A DNA stretch of 64,000 bases from Anas platyrhynchos (lineage: Eukaryota > Chordata > Aves > Anseriformes > Anatidae), in the NCBI RefSeq assembly GCF_047663525.1, contig NC_092600.1:5886001-5950000 (forward strand), read 5' to 3'. The position numbers and the translations under genes were made by a program. The stretch's first letter is position 1. Each line of letters opens with the position of its first letter. Positions 44,101 to 57,500 of this stretch are shown here, in pieces. The notes beneath the pieces were generated by a model. It saw nothing but the letters and a program-made list of their open reading frames with translations. It did not search any database and had not been told where the DNA came from.

Positions 44101-47100
44101 AGAGCCGGGAGCCTCCTGGGAGGTGCAGTGCCCATCGAAAAAGATATGGGCTGGTAGGAGATGCTGCTTTAATAATGCAGGAAGGCAGCAGGAGAGCGCA
44201 CGGCGTCCCGTGCCCGGCTGTCTGCTAGGCAGGGAACACTGTGGGGCCGACCTGGTCACCCAGCCAGCACTGCTGGCCTGCAGAACCAAACCCCAAACAC
44301 CCATCTCCGTGCGTCATCCCCTAACCAGGGGCTGCTCGCATCCCTGCTGCCTGCTCCCAAGGCTCGGAGCATCCCCACGGGTCCCTCTCCACCTCCTCCG
44401 CAGCATAGCACCCCCGGCTCCTCGGCGGGGCACCCGGGGAGCGAGGGAGGCGAAGCTGCAGCTGGAGGCAGGGCTGCCCAGAGGCACGTCCAGCCCTAGG
44501 TGCAGGCAGGGCATCGCCGAGGTTTTCCCGCTGTCGCACATCTGGGTTGAGTTTCCCCTCCAGTCCCTCCCCGCGCACCGCGGGGGCTCACAGAGCTGCG
44601 CCTGCCCGTGGGGCCCCATCCTGCCAGGAGGGGTGCTGGGGGACGTCCCCCCTGCCCCAAACAGCGGGTTCAGCACCTCTCAGCCCCCCCAGACCCCCCA
44701 GCCCATCCCCAAAGCCCGACGCCCCCAGCCCTGCCCCAGCGACCACCCAGGCGCACTCGGCAGCCCACGCTGTGCTTCACCTCCAGCTGGGGGGGGACAC
44801 ACGGCCCCTCCCCACCTCGTCCCTCCCCACCATCCCCACCCCACCCTGTGCCCCCAGCAGCCTTCCTGGGCTGGTTTCTCCTCGTTGCCCCTTCGCTGCT
44901 CCCCTACCCGGTGCCACACGGGCACCCCGCTGCGGGGTCCTGGCCGTGTGCGAAGCCACAGCCCTGCCACACGCTGTCCCCAAGGCCAGCAGAGAAGGAG
45001 GTGTTCCCACAGCTGCTGTGGGTCCAGGATGGGCTGCAGGGGGCCCTGTGGAAATGGGGAGAGGATATGGGACATATAGGACCGGGAAGGGGGGGCTGGA
45101 CCCCACCCCGGGCTGCTGCTGGGGGTCTCTGCCCGGGGCCACACACAGCCCCGTGCGTGTTCCTCGGGGCTGGGAGCAGAGCACCCAGCCTCCACATGCA
45201 CACGCAGACCCAACACGATTCAAACGCCTCGGAGTGAGCCAGAATAAATATTTTATGGTAAATTACCGAGGGCTAATAATTATAAAAATCTGTACTTCTG
45301 ACCTGGAGCCAGGGAATGCTTTCCAAGCAGCTGGTGGCCACATGAGCACCCCGCTCCCCAACCCGGCTGCCGGCCCCCTCCCGCTCACGGCCCCCGTGGG
45401 GAGCAGCAGGGGGCACTGGGGGGTCTCTGGAGCCCCGTGGTGAGGGTAGGGGTCTCCCCATGGCTGTCCCCATCAGCTGGAGCCCCCCACCTTTGCCCCT
45501 ATCTCCAGTCGGGGCTCTTTGAAGGACGGGAGATTTGAGCAGCCTGGCGCATTCGGTGCTTCCCCTTCCCCCAGCGTTTTTCCCATCCTCTTCGCATGGA
45601 TTCTGAGAAAAAGAGGCCAGATTTCAGGATTTCAGGCCCGGCTCTGCCTCGCTCCATTCCTCCGGGCTGGCCACGGCCGATGACTCAGGCAGCAAGCAGC
45701 ATCCGCAGCTCGGCCCCGCTTGGCTCCGCTCCTGCCTGGGACAACCTCGGCAGTGGCGGTGCTGGCCCTGGGCGCACGCCCTTGGCACTGCAGGCTCCTC
45801 GCTGCGAGGCACCCGCTGCTGGGGGGCTGCCCGGCCCCCCCAGGCATCTCAGAGCCTTTGTCCTGAGCTCCCAGTGCCCCCCAGTCCTCCCCACAGCAGG
45901 ACCTGCGGGGGGCTCGGTGCTGCCCTGCTCTCGGCGCCCCCCTCCCTCATTCACCCAGCTCCCCCCCTGCGCCGCTGCAGCCCTTGGCGAGCGCGGCGCT
46001 TGGCTGCCGGCGATCAACAGGAAGCGGGAGATGGATTTCGCGCTAAACTCGGGCTTTTCCATAAACAGTCTGCGGGGCTGACCCGCGGCGGCGGGAGCAG
46101 CGCCGCGCCAGGGCCGGGGCTCGCGTCTGGTTATCGCATTTTTGTGCTCTGGTTTCCTCCCCGCCTCGCCAGTGCGCACCCGGGGGCTCCACAGCCCCCT
46201 CGCCCCACTCGCTGGGGCTCCCTGTGCTTGTTCTCCCCACCTGGGGCTGGCCCCAAACTGCTCCAACCCCACAGGCACCCAGCCTCCAATTTTTCGGCAA
46301 TCAGCTCTTGAGAAAACACGAGCTGACCCCGAGAGTGGAGAGGGGACCTGGCGGCGGGGGCAGCGCCTGCTTCCCATTAGCAGTGCTCTCCCAGCCTGGT
46401 GAGCTCCGTTATGTCCCTGTGAAGGTCCTGGCCATGAGGGAATTATCTGCGGAGCATCCCCCCGTCTGTGTCCATCCCTGTAGGATCACACCGTACCCAT
46501 GTGCCCACACCAACCTTCCCGTGCACCAATCCCAGCCAGAGAGGTGACGTTGGGGCTGCCCCGTCCCCGTCCCCTTTTGGGCCAGGCTGGCTGTGTTTTG
46601 GGGCGGTGGGGGTCAGGGCAGACGCTGGGGTCCGCCAGCAGCGTGGGCTGTGTTTGCAGAGCCGAACAAAGGGGCTTTCTTCCAGCTGCAGCCCGGGGGG
46701 GTGAGGACCGTCTGGAAGCGGAGCCGCCTGCGTCAGACGGCGGCGGGGCCGCAACGGAGCCCCCGGAGCTGCCGGGAGCCACTGCGGGGACAAGGGCTGG
46801 GGGAATTCGTGCCCTGAACCCCAGTGCCCTGGGGCTGGATGCTGGGTGCACGCATCCAAATGCGTCCCTTGCACAGCCACCGTCCTCGTCCCCGGTGGAG
46901 AAACCTGCCCTGGGCACTGCCAGCCCGTGCCGCGAGCCGAGCTGCCCCAGCTTTGTGCTACGTTTTTCCAGCTTTGACAGGCACAAAAGTGCCCCACCAA
47001 AAGGAAAGAGCCGGTGCATGGACAGGTGGCAAAAAAAAATAAATTGGGGAGGACCTGGGAACACCCTGATTTCAGCAGGGCTGCACCGACAGCAAGCACC

Positions 47101-49560
47101 AACCCCTGGCGGAGCGCCGGGCACCCGGCGGCCCCTCAGCAGCGCGCAGCAGCCGGCGGGGCCAAAACCCTCCAACAAAAGCCACTTGTGCGCCCCGCCA
47201 CTACACAGCCTGCTCTGTGCGGCGGCACAGGCGTTGCTGGCATGTGCTCTGTGCGTGTTTTGGCACGGGAACGCACATCCTATTTCCACACGCCGGCCCC
47301 GCGAGCAGCGCGCTGCCCCATGGAGAGGGGACGCACAGCATGGGACGTGGGGAGGTGGCATTTGGCACTGCACGGCCCCGGGGGAGAGCTGGGCTTCGGG
47401 AGGGGGCTGGCACCTGGGGGTGCTCGTGTGTGAGGACGCTGGGCTGCGTGGCGAAACAGAAGGGTTTGATTTTATTTTAGTTTTTGTTGTTCATTGGAAA
47501 CGGCTTTTCTGATCTCTTGGAACAGAAAATGAAACATCACCGAAGGAAAACAAAACAAAACGCAGCGCTAACCGTTCCTCCCCGCCCTGAAAAATCCCCT
47601 TTGCTGTCACATTTTTTTTTTCTTGCATGTTTGCTCTGCTGCCTCACCACCACGCTGGGCCTCAGATGTGGCTGTGCCGTCCCCAGGCGGGGATGGCAGA
47701 GCCGTGGCCTTGTGCTGGCACCAGGAGGATGCTCTCTGAGCAGGGACACCCAACATGGGGTGACGATGGCGATGTTGGGCGGTGATGTGGGTGAAGGTGA
47801 GGGCTGTGGGACCACCTGGGCTCCTGCCAGCGCAGCCACAGCCCCCTGGGGGGTCCAAGCCCACTGCTGTAAGGAGCTGGCAGGGGCTGTCCCGGGGCTG
47901 GGTGCAGACAGGAGAAGGGCACCCATGGGTGCTGACACCACCCCGTGCCAGGAAGCCCTCGGGTGGCCGAGCCAAGGCCCTGCCCCGTCTCGGCGCTTTC
48001 CCAGCGCGCCGCCAGCCCCGGCCCCGTGGCCGCGAGGCGTTTTGCATTCCTCCCCGCGCCGAAGGGATGCTTTATCGACGGCTTTTTATTATTATTATTT
48101 TTTTTTTCCTGCAGACTATTTTCTTTTCATGAAAACATGAAATGGTCCGAGAGATAAGGAGCAAATTTATAGCAGTTCACACCAAAGCAGCCAAGACGCT
48201 GGCGAGGAAAAATGCCTTCCCCCCGCTGCCCAACCTCCCCGTGCGCGGTCCCCACCCCGGCCGCTTCCTCTCATTCTCTCCCAATTCTCGTGACTCCCAC
48301 GACCAGCCCGGCTGCCCCGCTCCCCGTTCTTCCTGCCCGAGGCCGGGCTTGCAGCGAGGTCCCCACCGAGCCCGTGGCACGGATGGGGTTGGGGTTTCTG
48401 CCCCCGTGAGCCTCGCACGGCCCCGGGGATGCTGGCGAGGAGCGTGCCGGGGTGATGCAGCTTGGGGTTAGGGGCACACAGCCCGCATCCATCCCCTCGC
48501 CTTGGATAAAGCATCTGGGGCTTCAGGATCCTGCTGCTGCAAAGTCTCCCTAACATTATAAACGAGTCCAAAATAGTTTTTGGGGGTTGTTTTTGGGGCT
48601 CCCTGCAGTGGCAGTGCTGGCATTTGGGGTGGAGCCGGCGCACTCCGTGCCGCATCCGATGGCGAGGGGCGAGCGCGGTCCTGGCGCAGCCGCTGCCCCC
48701 CAGCCCCCTCCCCTCTCCTGCCCCCATAAAGCTCCCCTTGTCCCGTCCCTGCCGCCGGGAGCCTGCTCAGCACAGCGGCCCCGGGGCTCGCCGCGCTGCA
48801 ATGTTTAACTTACCGAAATCTGCAATAAATTTTCTTGGCTGCCCCCAATCAGCCGGCCCCCTCACTCCGCTGCTGCAGGTTTACGAGCTCTGAAGAGCTG
48901 TAAAGGCCTTTTACGGGCTGTGTTTTTTATTTCAAATTAGGGTCCGACTGGATAAACACCGGACAAAGTACCAATTGACCGTGGCTGCGCCGTGGCCGTG
49001 CGCCCGCGTCCTCTCCTGCCCGTGGGGTCGGAGCCGACGCCTCCTGTATGGGGAGGGGTGTGCAACGCCAGGGATGCCCTCGCACGAGTGGTGCCACCCC
49101 GATTTAGGGGTGCCGTGGTCTGTCCCCATGTGCCACGGAGGGAGGCACAGTGAGGAGACCCAGCACAGGCATTTTCCAGCCCTCCCGTGCCTGCTCGCTG
49201 CTCTCAGGGATGGTTTAGTGTCTCGGGGATGGGATGGGGCCGGCTGCCGGCCCCTCTGCCACCATCAGCCACAGCCCCACAGGCCCCCGTGTCACTGCTG
49301 TGTCCCCAAGGCAGGGGGTGAGATGGGAGGGGAGGGTTTGGGGGTCTCACACCCCGTGGATCACCATCGCAGGCACGCACATGTCCCTACAACAGTGACA
49401 TGGCCTTGAATTTGGGGGATTTGGCTACCCAAAGCCAAGCAGGGGGTGATGCAGGGCTGCAATTCGGGCTCCCCCCCCCCGAGGCAGGGGGGGACCGGGG
49501 GCTGGGGGCCGTCTGCTGCTGCCTCCAGCCGTGCCCCGCAGCCGAGCGCGGGGGCTGCGA
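41165..49560. other. NDST1-SYNPO intergenic region without recognised gene
   Basis: About 8.4 kb of GC-rich DNA; its many open frames have no family resemblance and overlap on both strands, as expected from stop-poor GC-rich sequence. Short AT-rich islands stand out at 45237-45300, 47460-47490, 48080-48180 and 48890-48960, the most likely places for regulatory elements. Confidence 0.5.
45403..45416 (+). promoter_or_regulatory. CTCF-like motif
   Basis: GCAGCAGGGGGCAC matches the CTCF core CCASYAGRKGGCRS except at the first base. Similar + strand cores occur at 7194, 23813 and 26714. In GC-rich DNA such matches can arise by chance. Confidence 0.35.
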
Positions 49561-49564
49561 GCGC

Positions 49565-49777
49565 TCGGAGCGCATAGGTGGTTAATGCCTTCAGCATGTA
49601 TGAAATATCCCATATGCTGCGAAACAAAAGGGGCTCTGTGCTATTAAAGTTTCATTTCCCCACTCCCCTCCTCCCGCCCCTCTCCCCCCCCCCCCAGCTT
49701 CTCCCTGCCCTGCGCGGCGGCTGCAGGAGAGCGGGGCGAGGAGAGCCGGGTGCTGCCGGCCCCCGGCCAGGACACAG
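49565..49777 (+). promoter_or_regulatory. Candidate SYNPO upstream promoter and noncoding exon
   Basis: An AT-rich island (49575-49660) with CATATG and CTATTAAAG stands in GC-rich DNA. It is followed by a pyrimidine-rich stretch and a GC-rich segment that ends in the good donor GGACACAG|GTACTG at 49777/49778. This could be the first exon of the long synaptopodin transcript, splicing to 54234. The C run before 49699 also resembles an acceptor, so an internal exon is possible. Inferred only. Confidence 0.3.
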
Positions 49778-52700
49778 GTACTGGGGTATGGGGGGGGGAC
49801 ATGGGGACGGGACCCCAGATTTGGGGGCACGGGGCTCCGCATGGAGGGCAGAGCTGCCGTGGGGCTGTCTGTGCTGGAAAGGGCAGAGCAGGAGAGGAAG
49901 GGAGGGAGCAGAGCTGGCTGGGGGGCAGCAGCCGTGTCCCCCCACCCCGGAGCATCGGTGCCCCCTCGGGCACAGCCCCAGACCCCGGGGACAGGCAGGG
50001 GCTGTGCAGGGTTTGTCTCCAGCAGCTCCATCGCCCCCATTTCTGTCCCTCACACACCCACAGCCCCATCCTAAAACCCTTCCATCGCGCCCTGCAGCGC
50101 GCGGCACCGCACGGGGATGCTCCGGGGCGCAAGGCTCCGGTGCTGGGCACAACCCGAGGGGGCTCTGCTGCCTCCTGCTCCCCCCTCCTCCTGCCCGGAG
50201 CCTTGGGATGGAGCAAACCCCGTGTCCCAAGGCCACCATCCCGCAGTGCAAACCCCGTGTCCCAAGGCCACCAGCCTGCAGTGCCGCCGGGCCAAGGGCT
50301 GGGAATGTGCGTGCGCTGCGCTTGGCTGCGTTCCCGTGGGGTTTTGTTTCCCATGGGCCGTCCCTGAGCGCTCACCGGGGGGCTCGGAGGGTCCCGTGCT
50401 CAGTGCTCTCAGTCCCTAAAATGGTAAATTGTCCTTTTTGGTGTGGTTCTGGCTGTCCCCAGTCTCGGCTGTGTGTGTGCAGCCAGCTGTCCTCGCGCTC
50501 CCCCCCTGCCTCCTGGGGGGCACAAAGCAAAGCTCTGGGGGTGCAGGAGCTGCTTCCCCTCTCCCAGCACCCGGCCCCCCTTCCCCACCCACCTCCCCCA
50601 GCCTGGGGGGGGTCACAGTGGGACCAGCAGATGGGGTTTGTGCGGGGCTGAGCTGCTCCATCCCTCCATCACCCTGCTCCGAGCGCACGGAGGTCGCCAA
50701 AACTGGATTTGGGAGCTGCTGGGGGGGTTTTCCTGCTGGGTGAAGGGGCCGTGAAGCACATCTGCAGGGGGAGGCAGCCCCACCACACCCCCCTCCGTGC
50801 TGCTGCAGCGGGGCTGTGCCTAATTAGTGAGCGTTTGTCAGCACACACTCAGCAGCGAGAGGGGCGAAGGCTCCGTCATGCCCGGCCCCCGAGCCGTGGG
50901 GTTTTAGTTTTGGAGAGGCCAAGCCGTGGTTTCACCCCTGGCACCCCACAGCCACCCGCCAGGGCTCCAGCCGAGCGCCCCAAACCCTGCATGGAGCTGG
51001 CCGGGGGTCCCCGAAGCCCCCCACCCGCCCGCCTCGGTGGCACGGGAGCCCTGCTCGTGGCACCCGAGGTCTCCAGCTCAGCCAAGCTGGCTCTTTCCTC
51101 CCCGAAACCACCCTGAGAGTGCTCCCGGGCAGATTTGACAGCCGGGGTGGGGCCGTCCTCACCTCCAGGAAGCTCGGGGGATCAAACCGAGCTTCGGCTC
51201 TGGCCTCGCAGGGTCCAAGATAAGCAAAGGGCAGGGCAGGCAGCGACCTGCCCCGCGCGGCGCTGAGCTGTGCGCCCCGGCACCAGGCGGCTCCTGCCCT
51301 GCCCGCGGCCGTGCCCGGGATGCTCAGTAGGACCACGGCTCCGGGTGGCCCCGTTGGGGAGGACAGGGAGTAGGAAGACCTCCAAACCCCACCAGTAAGC
51401 ACAGCTCCAGCCGGGTGCTGATTTTTGGCAGGTGCAACCCCCCTCAGGGCACGGCGCATCCACGGGACCAGCGCCCCACGCGCCCCGACCTCCCCCTGTC
51501 CCTGTCCCTCTGCTTGGGGACGCCGGGGCTGGCAGGGGTTGCGTGGGGACAAGCTCTCAGGAATGTTGTTTTTTCCACCCCGGTTTCCATCCAGGTAGTA
51601 AATCAGCGCTGCAGAAGGCTGCAGAAAGCTTTTGTTTTCCCTGGCACGCTGCTGGCTCCGAGCTACCCCAGCACCACCGCTGCCAGCCCCACGGGTTGGG
51701 GCCGTCCTCGGCTCATTTTGGGGCAGGATCCGTCCCAGTTTGGTGGCATGGGGACCTGTGGTGCCGAGGGAGCACCCTGGTGTCTCCAGGGCTTGGCCAC
51801 ATCCATCCCTTTGCCGTCCCAGCCCTGCTCTGCTCGGGGTGGCACCGAGCCGGCCCCAACCCCTGCAGCTTTCCAGGTGTGGGGACGCAGAGGGGGGGTG
51901 CTGGGGGGGCACAGGATGGTGCTGGGGGCTCGGCCGTGCCTGCAGGGACCCGGGGGTGATATTGGGTTGCAGCAGAAGGGCGGGCAGCCGGGCACAGGGT
52001 GACCCGGGCACGGCTCCAGGCGCCGCTGGGTGACGGCACAGCACCACGGGGACGGCTCCGTGGGGGCTCCCTCACCGAAACACGGGGGGGCTGCCACATT
52101 TATCCTGTGGGATGCAGCTGATCCTGGTGCTTGGCTGCGGAGGGACGGTGCCCAGCCCAAGCAGCAGCAGGGTTGGGGCTTTTTGCTTCACGGCTCATGA
52201 AAATGGTGCAGGAATCATGCGGGGAGCAACCTAAAGGGGTTTGGGGCAGGTGGTGGCAGGAGCAGAGCCCTGCGCCCCTATCCCGGGGTCCCCACTGCAG
52301 GGATTTTGGTGTTGGGGGGCGAGATGCTGCGCCAAGCTCCCCCCCTCGCACACACACACCCCCCAGGGACATTCAGCTGCTGGCACCCAAAGGTGCAAAA
52401 ATCCCCAGCTGGATGTGCTGCGCCCGGTCTATTTTGGAAAGGGAAGGCGCCGATCTTGTGACCGGAGCTGGGGACTGAAAGTCTGGGCAGCAGGGACCTG
52501 CCTGAGTGACAGCGCCCCGCTGGGAAACCCGAGAGCCTTCACACCCCCTGCCCCCCCCGTCCCACCCCCTGCCCGACCACATTTAAGGGTGATGGAAAGC
52601 GAGCGGAGGGCGGCGATGTGTGCGGGGACACGGGGACAGACCCCCTGCCCCACAGCATCCCCGTGGCCCCGCAGGGGGGGGGGCACCCCAATTTACCCCA

Positions 52701-54233
52701 ATTTATCCACCCAGTGCCCACGTGCGGAGCTGGGACGGGAGCACCCAGGTCACCGTGGTGCCCCAAAACACCCCCCCCCCCAAGCCAGGTTTTGGGGGGT
52801 CCTTGGGGAGCTGTGGGCAGACGGAGCCGGGGGGGAGGCTTTGTGCAGGGCTCGCATCCCCGGGATTGGCAGCCCGAGTGCCAGCAGCGCCTGCCAAGAA
52901 TATTTGTGTGGGAGGTGGAAAGTTAACTTTAGTTTTCCCTTCTCAATTTGGGGAGGGGGGGGGGAGCAGGCTGCGAGAGAGGCGGGCGGGGGGGGGGGGC
53001 TGCTCGTCAGACCCCAGCGAGTGGGCAGGGACAGATAGCGGAGAGCAAGAGGGCTTCCTGCCGCCAGATTTCAGCACTTGGCGAATTTGGGAATATAGAT
53101 AGAATTATTTTTTTTTTACTCTTCCTTCCCTTGGCACCGTTTCGCAGCTCACACATTTCATAGGAGCACCGCAGCCCCCCCGCTTCTGCTGCCTGCCGGG
53201 CTGAGCATCCCCTGCTGCCCTACAGGGGCACCCCAAAATGCCTCCCCGGCCCCAATTTGGCACGGGTGGGCACCCTCCCTACCCATATTGGTGGACGTGG
53301 TGGCTCTCCGCAACTACCGGAGCCCCAAATTGCAGAAAGAGCAGGGTGAGATCCCATTTTTTGGGAAGAGAAACGCTGAAATGTACACCCCCACCCTCCC
53401 AGGATCAATTTGTGGAGCCCTCGCAGGCCGAGCGAGGCAGGGGGAAGGATTGCAGAAGTGACAGAAGATTTCCTTTGGGCATTTTCCAAAAAATGCAGCG
53501 TTTCACTTGGGAAATGCCCGAGAGCCTGGTTGAAACCCTCGCAGCCAAGCTTTCGCTGCCTGCTTTCAAAATGGCCTGCCTTTTTTTTTTTTAATTATTT
53601 TTATTTTTTCCCTTTCTTTTTCCAAAGCAACCTCGCCAGGAGCAGGCAGAGTCCCCCAGACGGGCCGTGCGCCCCGCAGGGAGCCGCAGGATGCTCGTGG
53701 GGCTGAAAATCCCGGCAGCGTTTTGGGGCGGATTTGGGGTCGGGCGGGCAGCACCTCCCTTCCCTCCCGCTCTGCTGCGGGGTGGCTGCGCCGGGGACTC
53801 AGGGCAGAGGAATTTCCCCGCGTATCCTGTCCCCGGAGCGAGGCCGTGCCCCAGCCGAGCAGGAGGAGAGGGAAGCGGCTCTGCCCGCGCTTGTCCCGGA
53901 GCCGTGAGTCACGGAATGGTTAAACACAGCCCGGCTTTGTTAAGCTGCAGGATGGAGACGGAGCCAGGGCTGCCGCGGAGCTTGGGCAGGCACCAGGCTG
54001 GAGCCCTTCCTCTCCAAAACCTCCTGCCTGGGCAGACCCCGGCCCAAAAGCGCCCAGGGTGTGAGCGTTTCGCCTCTCGGTGTGGTGACACGGGGCTGTG
54101 GGGTGGAACAGGGGCACCTCCACATCTCAGGGAGCATCCTGGGGGGGGGCGGCTTCCTCGCCCTGCCCAGGCTGGGATGTGAGCGCAGAGGAGCTCGGTG
54201 CCGGCACTCAGCGCTCCCCTTCCCTTCACACAG
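49778..54233 (+). other. SYNPO 5' region without recognised coding exon
   Basis: GC-rich DNA with long chance ORFs on both strands. An AT-rich patch near 53080-53120 and T-rich runs near 53580-53620 interrupt it. I find no family match. It ends with a strong acceptor (CCCCTTCCCTTCACACAG at 54233). Confidence 0.4.
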
Positions 54234-54555
54234 GTCCTGGGACGCCGCTGCTGTGCCTGGCTGGAAGGGAAAAACTCCTGCAAAAAAAAAAAAAACCCTG
54301 TGGGTGACACCCCCTGAAGGCAGCTCCTCGGCTGGGATCCCGGAGCACACCCCGGAGCCAGACACCAGATTTTGGAGAGGAACAGCCCCGGGTGCAGCAG
54401 GGGAGCGAGGGGCTGATGCGTGGCCGTCGCCTTGAGCCCCCCACGCTCCCCCTGCATCCCGAGCAGCCCTTGGATTATGAGCAGCTCCTTGGCTCTTTGG
54501 GGGCTTGAGGGGTCGCCAAGCACCGCTCCCGAAGGCACTGACGGCGGCCGGCAGG

Positions 54556-57500
54556 ATGCCAGAGGGGCACACGGGGCTGCTGGCGGGGCAAACAAGCAGC
54601 AGGGAGCCCCATGGGGTCAGTGGTGATGTCCCAGAGCCCGAACTCACCGGAGGCAGCCTGGCCGTGGGGGCCGAGCCCGCAGCCCCCCCAAAATCCCCCG
54701 ACTCTGCCCCGGAGCTGCTCCCCACAGCCGCCAGCCCCACGGCTGACCCCAGCCAGGAGTGGAGGGTGGTGAAGATCAAGAGAGTCCTCATCAACCCCGC
54801 CAGCGAGCCAAGGAAAGCAAGTAAGCAAATCCCCCTCCTGCCACCCTCTCCCCAAAAAAATCCTGGCTCTGGGCTGGGGCTGGGGCTCCAGCAGGCTGGG
54901 GGGTGCTGGGCTCTGCCCATGCAGGACAGTGGGAACGCATCCTGGGATCTGAGCTCCCAGCCTCCCCGCTGAGCCCTGGCACGGGCTCATTTTGGGATGA
55001 TCTCCATGGCCTCAAAACCCTACAGGAATCTGTGCCTTCCCCCGGGAGCAGGGGGAGGCAGCGGGGGGGGGGTTCGTGCTCCGGCCGCAGCCCCTCTCGT
55101 GTCCCCGGGGGGATGCTCCTGGGGGAGATGCTCCGGCAGGGTCACCCCCGCCCTGCTGCAGGCCCAATTTTAAGCCCTGCTTCCACCCCTCCGCCTATTT
55201 CTCTCCCGAGCAGCTGTTACCTCAGCTGCTGGGGCAGGTGTGTCCCCATCCCGCTGGGAATTGGGCTCGGGGGGGGGGGGGTTGTTTTCCCCGAGCAGCC
55301 CCCGAACCCGGGGAGGGATGGCACCAACCTCTTCCCCTTCATGCAGAGGGGCTCAAAATGAAGCAGGTTTCCCAAATCCATCCCCTGGGCTCCCTCTTTT
55401 TGGGTACCCCAAGCCCTCAAAGGCAGCACCCCGGGGACGGGACGAGGGCTTGCTGATGGGAGCCTCGTCCCCGCTCCTGCTGAATGCGCCCGCGGCATTT
55501 CGGGGTGCTGTGAGCGGAGGGGACAGCCCCAGCCAGCCCTCCCTGTCCCCCCCCTGCTCGGGACGGTCGATTTGCAGCCGAAAAGGTCAGGCCTGCCTGT
55601 GTCCGGGCTCAGCGTGTTCCCAGCCCGAGCTGCGATCCAGCGGTGCCGCTGCCAGGCTGGAATTTTCAAGTAACTCAGCAGGTTTGTTGGAAAGAGCGCG
55701 TCTGCCCCGCTTCCTCCTCCTCCTCCTCCGCCTGAGCTCACTGCCGGTGCCGCCGTCATTCTTTCCAGGCAGGATGGCACCGAGGGTCCCCAGCCCTGGC
55801 AGCAGCACCGGGACTTCCCCCAACCCCCCCAAAAAAACCCTAACCCTGCGTGTCCGTGAGGGGCAGGGCACCAAGCAGGTGGCTCCGTTTGCAAGAGCCT
55901 CCCCGGGAGGTGTCAGGAGGCGCCTGCTTTGCTCCTTTTCCCCTTGTCTGGTGGCTCTTTGCGCCCATCCCCACCCAAAATTGGTGCAGGGGAGCCCCCG
56001 AGCTGTGCAGAGCCACCCGGCAGCTTTTGGGGAGCACGGGGAGCCCCGGCTCGAGGCTCGGGCTGGGAGCTGCAGAGGCAGGACTGGTTTCTCCGTCTGC
56101 TGTGCAAATCACCAAAAAGGTTCGCTCCCCGGGGGCTAGCGCCAGGCTCCCTCAAAAACCAGAAAAGCACACCAAAAAAATAAAAAAAATAAAAAAATAA
56201 AAAAGCAAAGACCGGCAGGAAGAAAGGAAATTAGAAAGGCAAAAACAAATAAATAAATAAGGCCAGGAGCTCATCCTGCAGGGCAGGGTTTGGTGCGTGG
56301 GGTGGCGCCGAGCATCCCCCGACAGCGGGGGTGACACCGGGCTTGGGGTTTTTGCCCATTTCCAAGCGTTTTGGGGGAATTGGGCTGCGGGGGGGGGGCA
56401 CCCTGCTGCCCTGTCTGGGGCTGAAACGGAGCTCGCTGCGCGTCCTGGTGGTGCTGGGGGGGGGGGCGAGGGGGCGCTCAAAATTGGGTAAGGGGATGCT
56501 CAGGACACCAGGGGATGCTCAGGGGGGGACCGATGGGATGCTCCGGCTGCTCTCATCCCCCGGGGGGGCTCAGGGCAGACCCAGCGGGATGGGACGAGCA
56601 GGGCCGGGTGTCCCGGGGGGGTGCCAGGGTGGCATCAGGGCACCGGGAGCGGGGTCCCCATCCCCATCCCCATCCCCTCCCCTCCCGTCCCGTCGGGTTT
56701 GTTCCCCCCCCACCCGACCCGAGCCGCTCCGTTGCACCGGGACGGGCACGGGCAGGACCGGAGGGACCCACGGCAGCCCCGGCCCGCCCGGCCCCCGCCC
56801 GCCGCCCCCCCCCGGGCTCTCTCCGAGGGCGGAGCTGCCGCAACTTTCCTGCCCGCCGCCTCCTCCCCCGGTGCAGTCGGGCGGCGGCACCGGCACCGGC
56901 ACCGCGGGTAGGGGGGGGGGCGGCAGGCAGAGGCTGCCCCGGGGACGGGGGGGGGACGGGAATCGGGCGGGGGGGACACGGGGGAAGCGAGCTGGAGGGC
57001 AGGGGGTCGGGGGGGCTGGGATAGGGACCGGGGTTATGAGGGGCGCACGGGGGGCGCACGGGGGGGCGCGGGGATTTGGGGGCGCACGGGGGGGCGCGGG
57101 GGTTTGGGGGTGCAGAAGGGGGTGTGGGGGGGTCCGGGGGGCGCAGCGGGGTGAGGAGGGCTGCGTGGGTCGGTCTGCATGGGAAGGAGCCCCCCCAGTG
57201 TGCGCCCCCGGGGTGCGGTGGGCACGGGGAAGGACACGGACGGGGTGCCCACGGGGTGCCCACGGGGTGCCCACGGCCCTGCCGCTGCGGGGGGGTGGAT
57301 GGCTGGCTGGCTGGATGGATGGATGGCAGGGCAACCCCGCTCCAGCCTCTTTTGGGAGAGCTGGCAGCTTCATTTTGGCCGGCCGGGGGAAATGCTGGCT
57401 CCACGTCGGTGCCAGCAGCAGCCTCTCCTTCCCCAGCGCGGATGCGAGCAGGGCTGGTGCTGCCCGCTGCATCCCCTCGGCTGCTGTGCCCTAAAAAAAG

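Noticed and set aside
55838-55852. Telomere-like CCCTAACCCT
   Set aside because: A single partial copy after an A run; no array, so not an interstitial telomere.
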